The position numbers and the translations under genes were made by a program. Under the pieces are notes generated by a model. That model did no database searches and was not told the origin of the DNA. It worked only from the letters and a program-made list of their open reading frames with translations. Shown here one piece after another: positions 1 to 8,656 of a stretch of 64,000 nt of DNA. How positions within the stretch are numbered: position 1 is the first letter of the stretch; every line of letters begins with the position of its first letter. Location of the stretch: positions 60,191-124,190 of the forward strand of contig JBCCUL010000028.1 of NCBI GenBank assembly GCA_039197065.1, written 5' to 3'. This DNA comes from JANQPX01 sp039197065. GTDB taxonomy: Bacteria; Pseudomonadota; Alphaproteobacteria; Geminicoccales; Geminicoccaceae.

Positions 1-808
1 CGCGGTAATGGAAGTCGCGGCCCTTGACGCAGCTGCGCGTCGGCTCGGCGTAGCAGATGACGATGTTGATGTTCTGATGCTCGCGGGCGAGACGCTTCAG
101 ATGGCCCGGCATGACATGCTGCCTCTTGTCCATCACCGCGTAGAAGAACCAGACTTCGCGCTTGCTTTTCGTGTAGGCGATCGTGTTCAGCATGCTGAGC
201 ATGGGCGTCAGGCCGATGCCGCCTGCGATCAGTACGGCCGGACGCTTGTCGGTCATGTCGAGATAGAAGTTGCCGCCCGGCGCCTTGACGTCGACGATGC
301 GGTCGACTTCGAGATTGTCGTGAAAGAAGCAGGAACCGAGGCCTTCGGGAATGCCCTCGGAGCCCGGCGGCGCGCCTAAGCGTTTGATCGACACCCGATA
401 TTGATTGTCGTGGATCGGCGCATCGGAAAGCGAGTAGCAACGCACGACCGGTTTGGGATTGCCGGGGATCTGCAGCCGGAAGGTCAGATGCTGACCCGGC
501 AGATAGCGCGGCACCGACTTGCCGTCATAGGGGCGAAGATAGAAAGAGGTGATGCCGTCGGCTTCATCAACCCGTTTGTGGATATAGAACTTTCGAAAGC
601 CGCTCCAGGAGTCGGCCTCCGGCATTTTTCCGGTTTGCGCCTGGGTCAAGAGATCGCTGGTGGCTTCGCGGAAGGAGCGAAGCGCGGTCACTTCCTCGCC
701 TGCGACCATTTTTCTGTGTCGCATGCCTGCCAACAGACTGCGGGCAACCTGGAACAGGACGAGGCTGCCCACCACCAGCGCCGCGAGTTCCATCGGTGTT
801 GGGATCAT
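1..808 (-). CDS. FAD-dependent ferredoxin/flavohaemoprotein-type reductase (C-terminus beyond left edge)
   Basis: About 269 codons are visible; the gene runs off the left edge. The start ATG at 808 follows GGAG about 11 bases upstream. The N-terminus holds one hydrophobic stretch (residues 7-22). A reductase domain follows, with the FAD-binding signature RCYSLS, a substrate loop ending in GGNFYLD, and the NAD-binding GGIGLTPMLSM motif. This is the ferredoxin-NADP reductase-like superfamily seen in Hmp/Hcr reductases, which pass electrons from NAD(P)H through FAD, often to a C-terminal 2Fe-2S domain. That part would lie off the window, so the acceptor is unknown. The membrane anchor suggests it works at the inner membrane. 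Family call is firm, partner is open. Confidence 0.85.
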   Translation of the reverse strand, partial: MIPTPMELAALVVGSLVLFQVARSLLAGMRHRKMVAGEEVTALRSFREATSDLLTQAQTGKMPEADSWSGFRKFYIHKRVDEADGITSFYLRPYDGKSVPRYLPGQHLTFRLQIPGNPKPVVRCYSLSDAPIHDNQYRVSIKRLGAPPGSEGIPEGLGSCFFHDNLEVDRIVDVKAPGGNFYLDMTDKRPAVLIAGGIGLTPMLSMLNTIAYTKSKREVWFFYAVMDKRQHVMPGHLKRLAREHQNINIVICYAEPTRSCVKGRDFHYR

Positions 809-1148
809 CGGGTCATCATCTCCGAACGGTGAGATCCGCTTGTTCGACGTTTCCGGAAAATGGATCGTTGCAGGGTTCGCTTCATAGGCGAAGCTTCCTA
901 TGGAAAATCGATATGCCGGTCGTGATCATGATCGGCCCTTTTTCATCTGAATGTGATGGAAGAACCGAGCATCCCGGATTGTTGGCTTTCCGGGCACGTT
1001 ACCGCCCAAGATCGATGGAGCGCTCGCGAGCGAAAGATACTCACCTATGTCTCGATGTGCAACTCGAAGCGATCATTAATGTCGGGTCTGGTCGTATGGT
1101 GACGAGACGCTATGTTTCAGAGGTTGATGTCAATAGGAAGCATTTTTG
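809..1148. promoter_or_regulatory. Divergent intergenic region, no gene seen
   Basis: This 340-base gap separates the flavin reductase (minus) from the TPR-SPOR gene (plus) and must hold both promoters. The clearest structure is the dyad CATAGGCGAAGCTTCCTATG at 883-902, about 75 bases upstream of the reductase start. No convincing gene was found in it. Confidence 0.4.
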
Positions 1149-2531
1149 ATGATGCTGCATAAAATCCATCGTCAAGCCAGTCCGATCATCGCCGCATTGA
1201 TCGGTTGGGCGCTTATTCAATCGACTGCATTTGGTCAGGACGCCGCCTGGGAAGGATTGATCAATGCGGGACGCAATGCCTTGCAACAGCAGAATTTTTC
1301 TGAAGCCGAGCGCCATTTCGAAGCCGCCCTCGAAACAGCCGAGAACTTCCCTTCGGGCGATCCACGGCTCGGCAAATCCTACAACAATCTAGCCGCCGTC
1401 TACTACACCCAGGAGGACTTCGAGCGGGCCGAACCCCTGATGCGCCGGGCGCTTGCTCAGCTTCGGGAGTCGCTCGGTCCGGAGAATACCGAGGTCGCGC
1501 AGACCATGAAAAATCTGGCTGCGCTCTATTATCTGCAGGGCAATCGGAGCGAAGCCGAGGCCCTTTTGAAGCGATCGCTGGAGATCCTCGAGAACGTTCA
1601 CGGACCCAATCATGCCTTCGTCGCCACGGTTTTGAGCAACCTCGCGGGCCTCTATCAGTCGGAGAACCGTTACGAGGACGCGGAACCTCTGCTGACGCGA
1701 TCGCTCAGGATTTGGGAAAGTCTTCTTGGGACCGATCATCCCGATGTGGTTCGAAGCCGCACCCTTCTTACCCAGCTGCGTCAGGGATATGGTGGCGATC
1801 AGGCGCCGGGGACCGCGACGGCGGCGGTCAATCCGCAGGCGTCTCTTCCGGTCCCGGCGGCAGGCGAACCTCAAGCGCAGGCCGAAGAACAGGCGCCTGT
1901 CGTTCCCGCTCCTCCTCAAGAGGTTTCCGGCGAGCTGGAGGAGGCCAGAGCAGCGCTTGAAACGCTGGCGAGGCTCTCATCGAGCGAAGCCGAAAACCTC
2001 GCCAGTCTCGCGAGACTGGAATCGACCGACGGCGTGCCGGTTCCCGCCTTGAACCCGATTGGCATCGCTGCCGACGAAGCGGCATCCTCCGATGAGAACG
2101 AGGTGCCGGCGGTTCCGCCAGCGGTCGCGGGCGAGGAAGACGCCTCGGAGAACGATGACGTCGTCACGGCGGCGCTTGAACCGGATCAAGACGAGCTGGA
2201 TGCGGCGGCCATCGCCGCCGCATCCATTTTGAATGAGGCAACGTCAGCCGATGACGTGTCGTTCGCGGTCTATCTGTCGACGCTCTGGTCGATCGAAGAG
2301 GCGAAGCGTTACTGGCAGGCCCTGCAGACCGCGATGCCCGACATTCTCGAGGGCAAGACGATGGAGATCGAGGAAGTCGCTGCCGCCGGGGGTTCGGAGC
2401 CGTTCTATCGTGTCCTGACCAAGCCCTACGCGTCGGATCCCGAAGCGCAGGAAGCCTGCGAGCAAATCAGATCGAAGCTCCGGACCCATGACTGCAGCGT
2501 GGTCATCCGCGATGTTACGGTCGGCGGCTGA
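1149..2531 (+). CDS. Secreted TPR protein with C-terminal SPOR-like domain
   Basis: 460 residues. ATG 1149 is chosen because AGGAAG lies 8 bases upstream; a TTG at 1146 and an ATG at 1152 are alternatives. A signal peptide covers about residues 1-30, ending near TAFGQD. Three or four TPR units of the TPR_12 type follow (about 37-205; each has an alternating NLAxLYxxQ and EAExLLxRSL pattern). A long Ala/Pro/Glu-rich linker (about 210-360) leads to a C-terminal domain (about 372-460) that looks like SPOR: a YLSTLWS strand, an EEAKRYWQAL helix, then FYRVL and a second helix. SPOR domains bind denuded septal peptidoglycan, so a periplasmic cell-envelope or division role is inferred. The gene stands alone. 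Confidence 0.72.
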   Translation: MMLHKIHRQASPIIAALIGWALIQSTAFGQDAAWEGLINAGRNALQQQNFSEAERHFEAALETAENFPSGDPRLGKSYNNLAAVYYTQEDFERAEPLMRRALAQLRESLGPENTEVAQTMKNLAALYYLQGNRSEAEALLKRSLEILENVHGPNHAFVATVLSNLAGLYQSENRYEDAEPLLTRSLRIWESLLGTDHPDVVRSRTLLTQLRQGYGGDQAPGTATAAVNPQASLPVPAAGEPQAQAEEQAPVVPAPPQEVSGELEEARAALETLARLSSSEAENLASLARLESTDGVPVPALNPIGIAADEAASSDENEVPAVPPAVAGEEDASENDDVVTAALEPDQDELDAAAIAAASILNEATSADDVSFAVYLSTLWSIEEAKRYWQALQTAMPDILEGKTMEIEEVAAAGGSEPFYRVLTKPYASDPEAQEACEQIRSKLRTHDCSVVIRDVTVGG

Positions 2532-2582
2532 CCGCCGACGGCAGCTGGTAGCTATACTCCCCGGCGCGCAGGCCGGGCCCGC

Positions 2583-4115
2583 TCAGAACTGGTAGAGAAA
2601 CTCCAGGCGGCCGCCATAGGCGTCGTCATCGACATCGATGTCGCCCTCGCCTTCCTGCAGGGCGTAGAAGCCTTCGAGCTGCACCAATGACTGCTGGGTG
2701 ACCTTCTGCTGGGCCTGGAAGCCGACACCCACCTGCCATTCAAAGCCCTGCTGCAGATTGTCCTCAAGCCCCAGGTCCTTGAAGCCCGCGATCTCCAGAC
2801 CGAGATTGGTCCAGTGATCGTTCCAAAAAGCCTGATAGCCGATCGCACCGCCGAAATTGTCATTGGCCTTGTTGTCGAGCTCTGAGCCGAACTGGCCGAT
2901 ATTCGGCGAAGCGTAGAGAATGCCGAGCGCCGCCAGCGGTCCACCGCCATCGATGTTCTCACGGCCGGCCTGGGTGAAGTTGCCGAGCGAGACGAAGGGG
3001 TTGATCCAAATCGTGTCATCGGAGCCATGCGGCGTCCAGGAGAGTTCGGTCGACAAGAGCGCGCCGTCGGTCACAACGTCGCTTTCGTCCTCGATCGCGA
3101 GTGAGCCATTGGCCCGCCAGGTCAGGCTGTAGCGGCCGATGCGCTCGGCGATCGAGATGCCGGCATGCAGGCTGTCACCGTCTTCGTCAGCGCTATTGTC
3201 GTCGCTGTCCAGTGTGTAGATCAGATCGATATTGGTGGTCTTGAATTCGGTGTCGAAGGCCGTGAACAGGCCGAACTGGTTGAGATCGCCTTCGCGTTCA
3301 CCCGAATTGTCGATCCCGGTCGCGCCCCGGTTCACCGAGTCCCAGCTCCAAGAACCGCTGACGCGCAGATTGGATACGCCAGGCAGGCGAATATTGTTAC
3401 GCACGAAGCCAAGAGCATCCTGCGTATCGTTGAGGAGGATGCCGTCCTGGAAGATCAGCGGCTGGCGACCGACCGTGAAGCCGTAATCGAGCCAACTCGT
3501 GCCCTGCGGGTCGAGTATCGGAAACAGGCTGCCGATGTCACCTTCCGCGAACAGTGTGCGGATATTGGCGTTGGTGAAGTCGAGAAAGCCTTCATCATCG
3601 CCATTGGCTTCGCCCTCGAAGCGATAGCCGGAAAACTGGCCGCCGCGATTCTTGTCGAGCGGGCGAATGCCGAGCACGATCTTTTCGGTGGCGGTGAGCT
3701 GCAGATTGGCGAAGAAGTCGAAACGGTTGGCCCAATCGGTGATTCGATCGGCATCGCCAATCCCGGTATCGATGGTCTGAATGGCCGAGCGCAGGGTTCC
3801 GAACACCCAAAGAGCCGGCGCCCAGACGGCACCCGTCGGCAGCTCGAAACCTTGTTGCAGATTGCCTTCGCCAAGGAAATTCTCGCCGAGCTCGATGATG
3901 AGAGCCGGACGCTCCGGGATGTCCCCGGTGGTGAAGAATTTCGTCGGTTTATCGTTGATCTTCGTCGAGCCCCGGCTCTCGCCGAGAAAGAATTCGGCTC
4001 GAGCTGCATCGCTTATGGCGCCAATGCCGCCGATGGCGGTCGCTATGATCGTCGAACCGATCACGACCGAACGAGCGGTCTTGCCGCCCGCGCTCTGGAG
4101 TTTCCTGATCACCAA
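2583..4115 (-). CDS. Outer-membrane beta-barrel protein, downstream of pentaheme cytochrome
   Basis: 510 residues from TTG 4115 (GTG 4112 is the alternative). No ATG fits; a GGGGGGAG stretch lies 6-9 bases upstream. A signal peptide (about residues 1-41) ends at ARA before EFFLG. The mature part is rich in alternating polar and hydrophobic strands with Asp/Asn/Gly turns and ends in FLYQF; a terminal Phe is typical of proteins inserted by the BAM machinery. It resembles alginate-export/porin-like barrels, but I cannot place it in a named family. It follows the multiheme cytochrome gene by about 195 bases on the same strand, so the two may be co-expressed. Transport or an electron-conduit role is inference only. 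Confidence 0.7.
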   Translation of the reverse strand: MVIRKLQSAGGKTARSVVIGSTIIATAIGGIGAISDAARAEFFLGESRGSTKINDKPTKFFTTGDIPERPALIIELGENFLGEGNLQQGFELPTGAVWAPALWVFGTLRSAIQTIDTGIGDADRITDWANRFDFFANLQLTATEKIVLGIRPLDKNRGGQFSGYRFEGEANGDDEGFLDFTNANIRTLFAEGDIGSLFPILDPQGTSWLDYGFTVGRQPLIFQDGILLNDTQDALGFVRNNIRLPGVSNLRVSGSWSWDSVNRGATGIDNSGEREGDLNQFGLFTAFDTEFKTTNIDLIYTLDSDDNSADEDGDSLHAGISIAERIGRYSLTWRANGSLAIEDESDVVTDGALLSTELSWTPHGSDDTIWINPFVSLGNFTQAGRENIDGGGPLAALGILYASPNIGQFGSELDNKANDNFGGAIGYQAFWNDHWTNLGLEIAGFKDLGLEDNLQQGFEWQVGVGFQAQQKVTQQSLVQLEGFYALQEGEGDIDVDDDAYGGRLEFLYQF

Positions 4116-4233
4116 GAAGCTCTCCCCCCAATAAGATCGCGCGCTCTGCTATCGTTTTGGTTTGAGCTCCAACCGCGATCCGACGAGGCGAGAGACGGAT
4201 CGATTTCGGAAGGAACCTGTGGGTTTGAGGCAT

Positions 4234-4266
4234 GACGGGAGGCCAGCTCTCGCCGGACCTCCCGTC
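4234..4266 (-). terminator. Stem-loop between cytochrome and beta-barrel genes
   Basis: GACGGGAGG (4234-4242) pairs with CCTCCCGTC (4258-4266) around a 15-base loop. No U-run follows on either strand, so it is more likely an mRNA-stabilising or attenuating hairpin than a classic terminator. Confidence 0.4.
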
Positions 4267-4310
4267 AAGTCTTCATACCCTCTGGATCGACCTAACCCTG
4301 TCTTCAGCCA

Positions 4311-6314
4311 TTACCGGCGAAGCTGACCTTCAATCCAGGCCTTGCCGGTCGCGTTCTGGCTCACGGTGCTCTCGTTGTGAACGTCGAACGTCACCATCTT
4401 CTCCCAGAGAATGTCGGCTCCTTCGACGACGGCGTCGGCGACATCCTTGGCGCTCATGCCGTAATCGAAGCCGACACGCTGCACGGCCGTGATCAGATTG
4501 ACGGGAACCATCTGCGAATTCAGGCGGATGCTGGCGGTGTAGGGCCCCTTGCCGGTCAGCTTATCGCCGTCGACCTCATAAGACGCCCAGCGATTGCCGA
4601 GCGGCTCGATGCCCTTTCGGTGATTGCGTTCCGTCGTCGGCTCACCGGCGAACACCAGTGACAGCGTCGTAGGCCGAACAATCGGCAGCGCGGTCACGGT
4701 GTAGGGGATCGGGATGACCGCTTCACGCTCGCCGCCACGGCCCTGGGTCACGACGAACTTGGACTGCAGATTGAAGAGATAAGGATCCTCAGGCAGTTCG
4801 CCATTGTGGACGTAGAGCGAGTGCAGATCGCGAAGATCGCCATTCGGATCGCGGTCACCGGAAACGAAGACCACATTGCCCTCGGCGTCCTTGACCGTCA
4901 CCTCGAGCCAGACAACGCGCTCGCCGGTGAAGCCGGTCGGCACGTTGTGGCCGTCGGTGATGTTCTTCACCTCGACCTCGAACTCGATGCCGTCAGCGCT
5001 GGCCTCCTCGATCTTCACGTCACCGAGATGGTAGCCATTGCGCAGAACCTCAAGGCGCTTCTTACGGGCGAAGTCCAAGCGCTCGAACTGGATGTCGAGG
5101 ATTTCCCGTGCATCATAGCGATCGTCGATCGACGCCCAGCTCTCGGGGAACTCGTAGTCGTCGGACACGTTGTCCTCGAACTCATCCGTGCCCCAGCCGG
5201 CTTCGTGGTCATATTCCAGCCACTGCTCAAGCGTCGCAAGCTGCTGCGCATCGGCATTATGCGGGAATATGCCGGGGTGGATGACCGAGTAGTCCGGTCC
5301 GGAGAAGAGATGGTTCGAAAGCTTGCGAGGCTTGGTCGGCACGCCACCGACGACGGCCGCCGGACCATAGTCGAAGTCCGAAGGAATGCCCTGGATCTTG
5401 CCCATATGGCAATCCTGACAGGTCACGCCACGATCGGCAGCGGGCGACAAACGATACTCGCTGAACGCTTCTTCCAGACGGAAGCCATTAAAGAGCGTCA
5501 CGTCATGGCATGACCCGCAGAAGGTCGGCGTCGAGATCGGCTCGAACTTCTTGGCCTCGGTATGGATCTTGCGGCCGAGCTCCTCTTCCTCGGTTACGAC
5601 GCGATATTTGTCATCTTTGAGGACACGCTCCATCTCGGCATTGCCTTCCGGCCCCATCACAGGATCGAGCAGGCTGCCTTCGGCGAGCGCCAATCGGCCG
5701 CTCACCTTATTGTAACCCTTGGTGATGCGATGGCAAACCACACAGGTGATGCCTTCACGCGAGGTCGGGTGCCGCTCAAGATTGGAGATGAACGGGCTCT
5801 CGCCGAGATTGGCGCCGACCTGATTGTGGCAGCGCAGGCAGAAGTCGCCCATCGAACTCGACGTGCTGAAGTTCAGGAAATTGTTGATGGCCATGTAGAC
5901 CGGGCTCAGCTGCGCATAGGAATGCTGCGAAATCGCCCACTCTTCATACTGCTTGGGATGGCAGGTGCCGCAAGTGGCCGCCGACGGGTAACGGCTCTCA
6001 CCGAACAGATCGTCATGGGCGGACTGCGCGTCCTTCTCCTCTTCGACAGCATCAGCATCGTTGACGATGCCATCGGTGGCTTCGGCGATCTGAACCTCAG
6101 CGGCTGCCGGCCCGAATGATCCAGGCGCAAGGTCCGCGATCACAGGCGACTGCGCGTGCAGATCGGTGGCCGGCGCTGCCTCCGCCTTTCCGGTCATGGC
6201 GCCCGCCAGCAGCATCGCGCTGCCGATGGCGAGTGAGACTGCGAAAGCGCGCAATGAAGACTGCGGAGTCGAAACTTTCACCTTTCGACTTCCCACGGTG
6301 ACGCAGGCTGACAT
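4311..6314 (-). CDS. Pentaheme c-type cytochrome (cytochrome c554-like multiheme protein)
   Basis: 667 residues from ATG 6314, with GGAG about 7 bases upstream; a TTG at 6332 is less likely. The N-terminus has a basic stretch and a hydrophobic signal ending near KAEAA (about residue 46), then an acidic, low-complexity spacer. Five CxxCH haem-attachment motifs are visible at about 115, 159, 191, 266 and 299. The C-terminal half has no haem motif and looks beta-rich, including a GHNVPTGF motif common in multiheme cytochrome families. The product should be periplasmic or outer-surface. Its redox partner is unknown; the downstream beta-barrel gene and the flavin reductase at the left edge are candidates by proximity only. 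Confidence 0.85.
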   Translation of the reverse strand: MSACVTVGSRKVKVSTPQSSLRAFAVSLAIGSAMLLAGAMTGKAEAAPATDLHAQSPVIADLAPGSFGPAAAEVQIAEATDGIVNDADAVEEEKDAQSAHDDLFGESRYPSAATCGTCHPKQYEEWAISQHSYAQLSPVYMAINNFLNFSTSSSMGDFCLRCHNQVGANLGESPFISNLERHPTSREGITCVVCHRITKGYNKVSGRLALAEGSLLDPVMGPEGNAEMERVLKDDKYRVVTEEEELGRKIHTEAKKFEPISTPTFCGSCHDVTLFNGFRLEEAFSEYRLSPAADRGVTCQDCHMGKIQGIPSDFDYGPAAVVGGVPTKPRKLSNHLFSGPDYSVIHPGIFPHNADAQQLATLEQWLEYDHEAGWGTDEFEDNVSDDYEFPESWASIDDRYDAREILDIQFERLDFARKKRLEVLRNGYHLGDVKIEEASADGIEFEVEVKNITDGHNVPTGFTGERVVWLEVTVKDAEGNVVFVSGDRDPNGDLRDLHSLYVHNGELPEDPYLFNLQSKFVVTQGRGGEREAVIPIPYTVTALPIVRPTTLSLVFAGEPTTERNHRKGIEPLGNRWASYEVDGDKLTGKGPYTASIRLNSQMVPVNLITAVQRVGFDYGMSAKDVADAVVEGADILWEKMVTFDVHNESTVSQNATGKAWIEGQLRR

Positions 6315-6620
6315 GCTGAACTCCCCCCCCAACCGATTTATGTCGAAAATTTAACGTCAACTGGCATAAACAATGTCCAGTGGTGCCGTGTTAAAACTTC
6401 TAGAAGCGAGAGTCTGGTAGGGGATGGACAGGCAGATGACAAGTGAACGCAAAGCACAACATTAATAAAATTCAATGTAATTTCTTTAAAGTCGCCATGA
6501 AATTAAAAATGATCTCCTTCTGGTTGTTTTGTTGGTAAAATGTTCTTTCCGACATACAAAAAACTTTAAAATGAAACGAACTGCTCTTTGTTATCCATTT
6601 TGGTTGTGTGGCGATGTCGC
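6315..6620. promoter_or_regulatory. AT-rich intergenic region upstream of the cytochrome gene
   Basis: About 306 bases, strikingly AT-rich at 6460-6600. It lies between the 3' end of acuI and the start of the cytochrome gene, and probably carries the cytochrome/barrel promoter. A run of eight C on the plus strand (G on the sense strand, 6323-6330) sits next to the Shine-Dalgarno site. No gene seen. Confidence 0.4.
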
Positions 6621-7610
6621 TTAGCTTCGGACATTCACGACGAGGCGGCCTTTGATCTTGCCGCTCAGCACGAGAGCGGACTGTTCAGGCACGTCTGCCA
6701 GCGTAATTTCCTGCAACGTAGATTCGAGCAGGGTGCGATCAAGGTCGCTTGCCAATCGCTTCCAGGCCGCTTCACGTCTTGCCTTGGGCTGATAAACCGA
6801 GTCGATGCCCAAAAGCTTAATCCCACGCAGCAGGAACGGGATGATACTGGTCTGGAAGTCATTGCCACCGGCATTCCCGATGGCTGCAAGGGCGCCTTGC
6901 GGCTTCAATTGCCCGAGGACACGTGCAAGCGTCGAGCCGCCGACCGCATCGATACAGGCCTGAAAGCGGGCGGACTCCATGGGCTTGCCTGACGCTTCGG
7001 ACAGCTCTGAGCGCCCGATGAACTGACTGGCGCCAAGCGACCTCAAATAGTCATGGGTTTCAGGTCGACCGGTGGATGCCGTGACCTCGTAACCGGCCTT
7101 TGCCAGCAACGCTATCGCCATCGAACCGACCCCGCCAGCGCCACCGGTTACGAGAACCTCGCCCTTATCCGGCGCCATGCCATGATCTTCCAGATCCATC
7201 ACGGCCAGCATGGAGGTATAGCCGGCTGTTCCCACGGCCATCGCATCGCGTGTCGTCAAACCTTTCGGCACATTGACCAGCCAGTCCGCCTTGACCCGTG
7301 CCCGCTCGGCAAGCCCGCCCCAATGGCGCTCACCGACGCCCCAGCCATTCAGGATCACCTGGTCGCCTTTATTGAAAGCCGCATTGCCGCTTTCGACCAC
7401 GGTTCCGGCGAAGTCGACGCCTGGTATATGCGGAAAGTCGCGCACCAGCGGCGCCTTGTTATGGATGATCAGGCCGTCCTTATAGTTGATCGTCGAATAG
7501 TCGACATCGACGAGCACATCGCCCGCCGGCAACCGTTCGTCTTCGATCTCCTCGATCGCTGCGGTGACGCTTTTGTCTTCATGCTTGGTCAGCAAGAGTG
7601 CTTTGAACAT
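6621..7610 (-). CDS. acuI: Acrylyl-CoA reductase (NADPH), AcuI/YhdH family
   Basis: 329 residues, full length for the family; ATG 7610 follows GAGG. This medium-chain reductase reduces acrylyl-CoA to propionyl-CoA and serves in DMSP, acrylate and 3-hydroxypropionate metabolism and detoxification. Visible features are the N-terminal GroES-like part (YSTINYKDGL, GVDFAGTV), the Rossmann motif GGAGGVGSMA near residue 156 and the family C-terminus. There is no zinc ligand set, as expected for zinc-free AcuI/QOR-type enzymes. It is divergent from the alpha/beta hydrolase across about 140 bases. YhdH-type quinone-reductase-like naming is the alternative label for the same family. Confidence 0.9.
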   Translation of the reverse strand: MFKALLLTKHEDKSVTAAIEEIEDERLPAGDVLVDVDYSTINYKDGLIIHNKAPLVRDFPHIPGVDFAGTVVESGNAAFNKGDQVILNGWGVGERHWGGLAERARVKADWLVNVPKGLTTRDAMAVGTAGYTSMLAVMDLEDHGMAPDKGEVLVTGGAGGVGSMAIALLAKAGYEVTASTGRPETHDYLRSLGASQFIGRSELSEASGKPMESARFQACIDAVGGSTLARVLGQLKPQGALAAIGNAGGNDFQTSIIPFLLRGIKLLGIDSVYQPKARREAAWKRLASDLDRTLLESTLQEITLADVPEQSALVLSGKIKGRLVVNVRS

Positions 7611-7752
7611 GGTCAGCCTCGCAAAGATAAGCAGCGGATCAGGGGGCCGGTCGATGTTCCGGCACGCTTTCTTTCGGCCATGGTCAGGTCATACTTGTCA
7701 AGGCCGGCCTTTGCCGCGTTGATTGGTTGAGGGACATCCAGGAGAACGGGCC

Positions 7753-8634
7753 ATGGCCTTTGCGACCACTGATGACGGCGTTCGGCTTCACTACGAGGAG
7801 GCAGGAGTCGGCGATCCGCTGATCTTCGTTCATGAATTCGCCGGCGATCATCGAAGTTTCGAACCGCAGGTCCGCTTTTTCAGCCGGCGCTATCGCTGCA
7901 TCACTTTCGCTGCGCGCGGCTACCCGCCCTCGGACGTCCCCAAGGATGTCGACAGCTACGGTCAGAAAATCGCAGCTGCCGACATCATCGCCGTGCTGGA
8001 TGCCGCCGGGGTCGAGCGCGCGCATATCGTCGGGCTTTCCATGGGCTCCTTCGCAACGCTGCATGCCGGTCTCGACTTTCCCGATCGCGCCCGTTCACTG
8101 GTGCTCGCCGGTATCGGCTATGGTGCGGAACCGAAGCGCGAGGTGGAGTTTCGGGAACTTTCCGAGCAGGCGGCGACGGCTTTCGAGCAGCAGGGGAGCG
8201 AAGCTTTTGCAAAGATCTATGGAGCCAGCGCCGCTCGCGTGCAGTTCCAGGCGAAGGATCCGCGTGGCTGGCAGGAAATGGTCGACGGCCTTGCCGGCCA
8301 TGATCCGATCGGCAGCGCCAATACCATGCGCGGCGTTCAGGCAAGACGCCCTTCCCTTTACGCGCTTGACGATCAGCTAAGGGCCCTCGATCTGCCCGTT
8401 TTGATCATCTGCGGCGATGAGGATGATCATACGCTTCAGCCCGGCCTTTTCCTCAAGCGCTGCATCAAGGCTTCAGGGCTCCTGGTGCTGCCGAAAACCG
8501 GACATGCGCTCAATCTCGAGGAGCCGGACCTGGTCAATCGAAGCCTCGCGGAGTTTTTGGCGCAGGTTCAGGCTGGTCGATGGACCGCGCGCGATCCGCG
8601 TGCCGACCCGGACCAGATCATCCGAACGAAGTAG
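7753..8634 (+). CDS. Alpha/beta-fold hydrolase
   Basis: 293 residues from ATG 7753, with AGGAG 9 bases upstream. The expected elements are visible: oxyanion loop HEFAGDHRSF, nucleophile elbow GLSMGS (Ser near residue 98), acid turn GDEDDHT and catalytic His in GHALNLE. No signal peptide, so cytoplasmic. The family includes esterases, lactonases and C-C hydrolases; nothing here fixes the substrate. It is divergent from acuI and convergent with the hydroxy-acid dehydrogenase 22 bases downstream. Confidence 0.85.
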   Translation: MAFATTDDGVRLHYEEAGVGDPLIFVHEFAGDHRSFEPQVRFFSRRYRCITFAARGYPPSDVPKDVDSYGQKIAAADIIAVLDAAGVERAHIVGLSMGSFATLHAGLDFPDRARSLVLAGIGYGAEPKREVEFRELSEQAATAFEQQGSEAFAKIYGASAARVQFQAKDPRGWQEMVDGLAGHDPIGSANTMRGVQARRPSLYALDDQLRALDLPVLIICGDEDDHTLQPGLFLKRCIKASGLLVLPKTGHALNLEEPDLVNRSLAEFLAQVQAGRWTARDPRADPDQIIRTK

Positions 8635-8656
8635 GCCGGCGGCCCCGCTATTGTCC

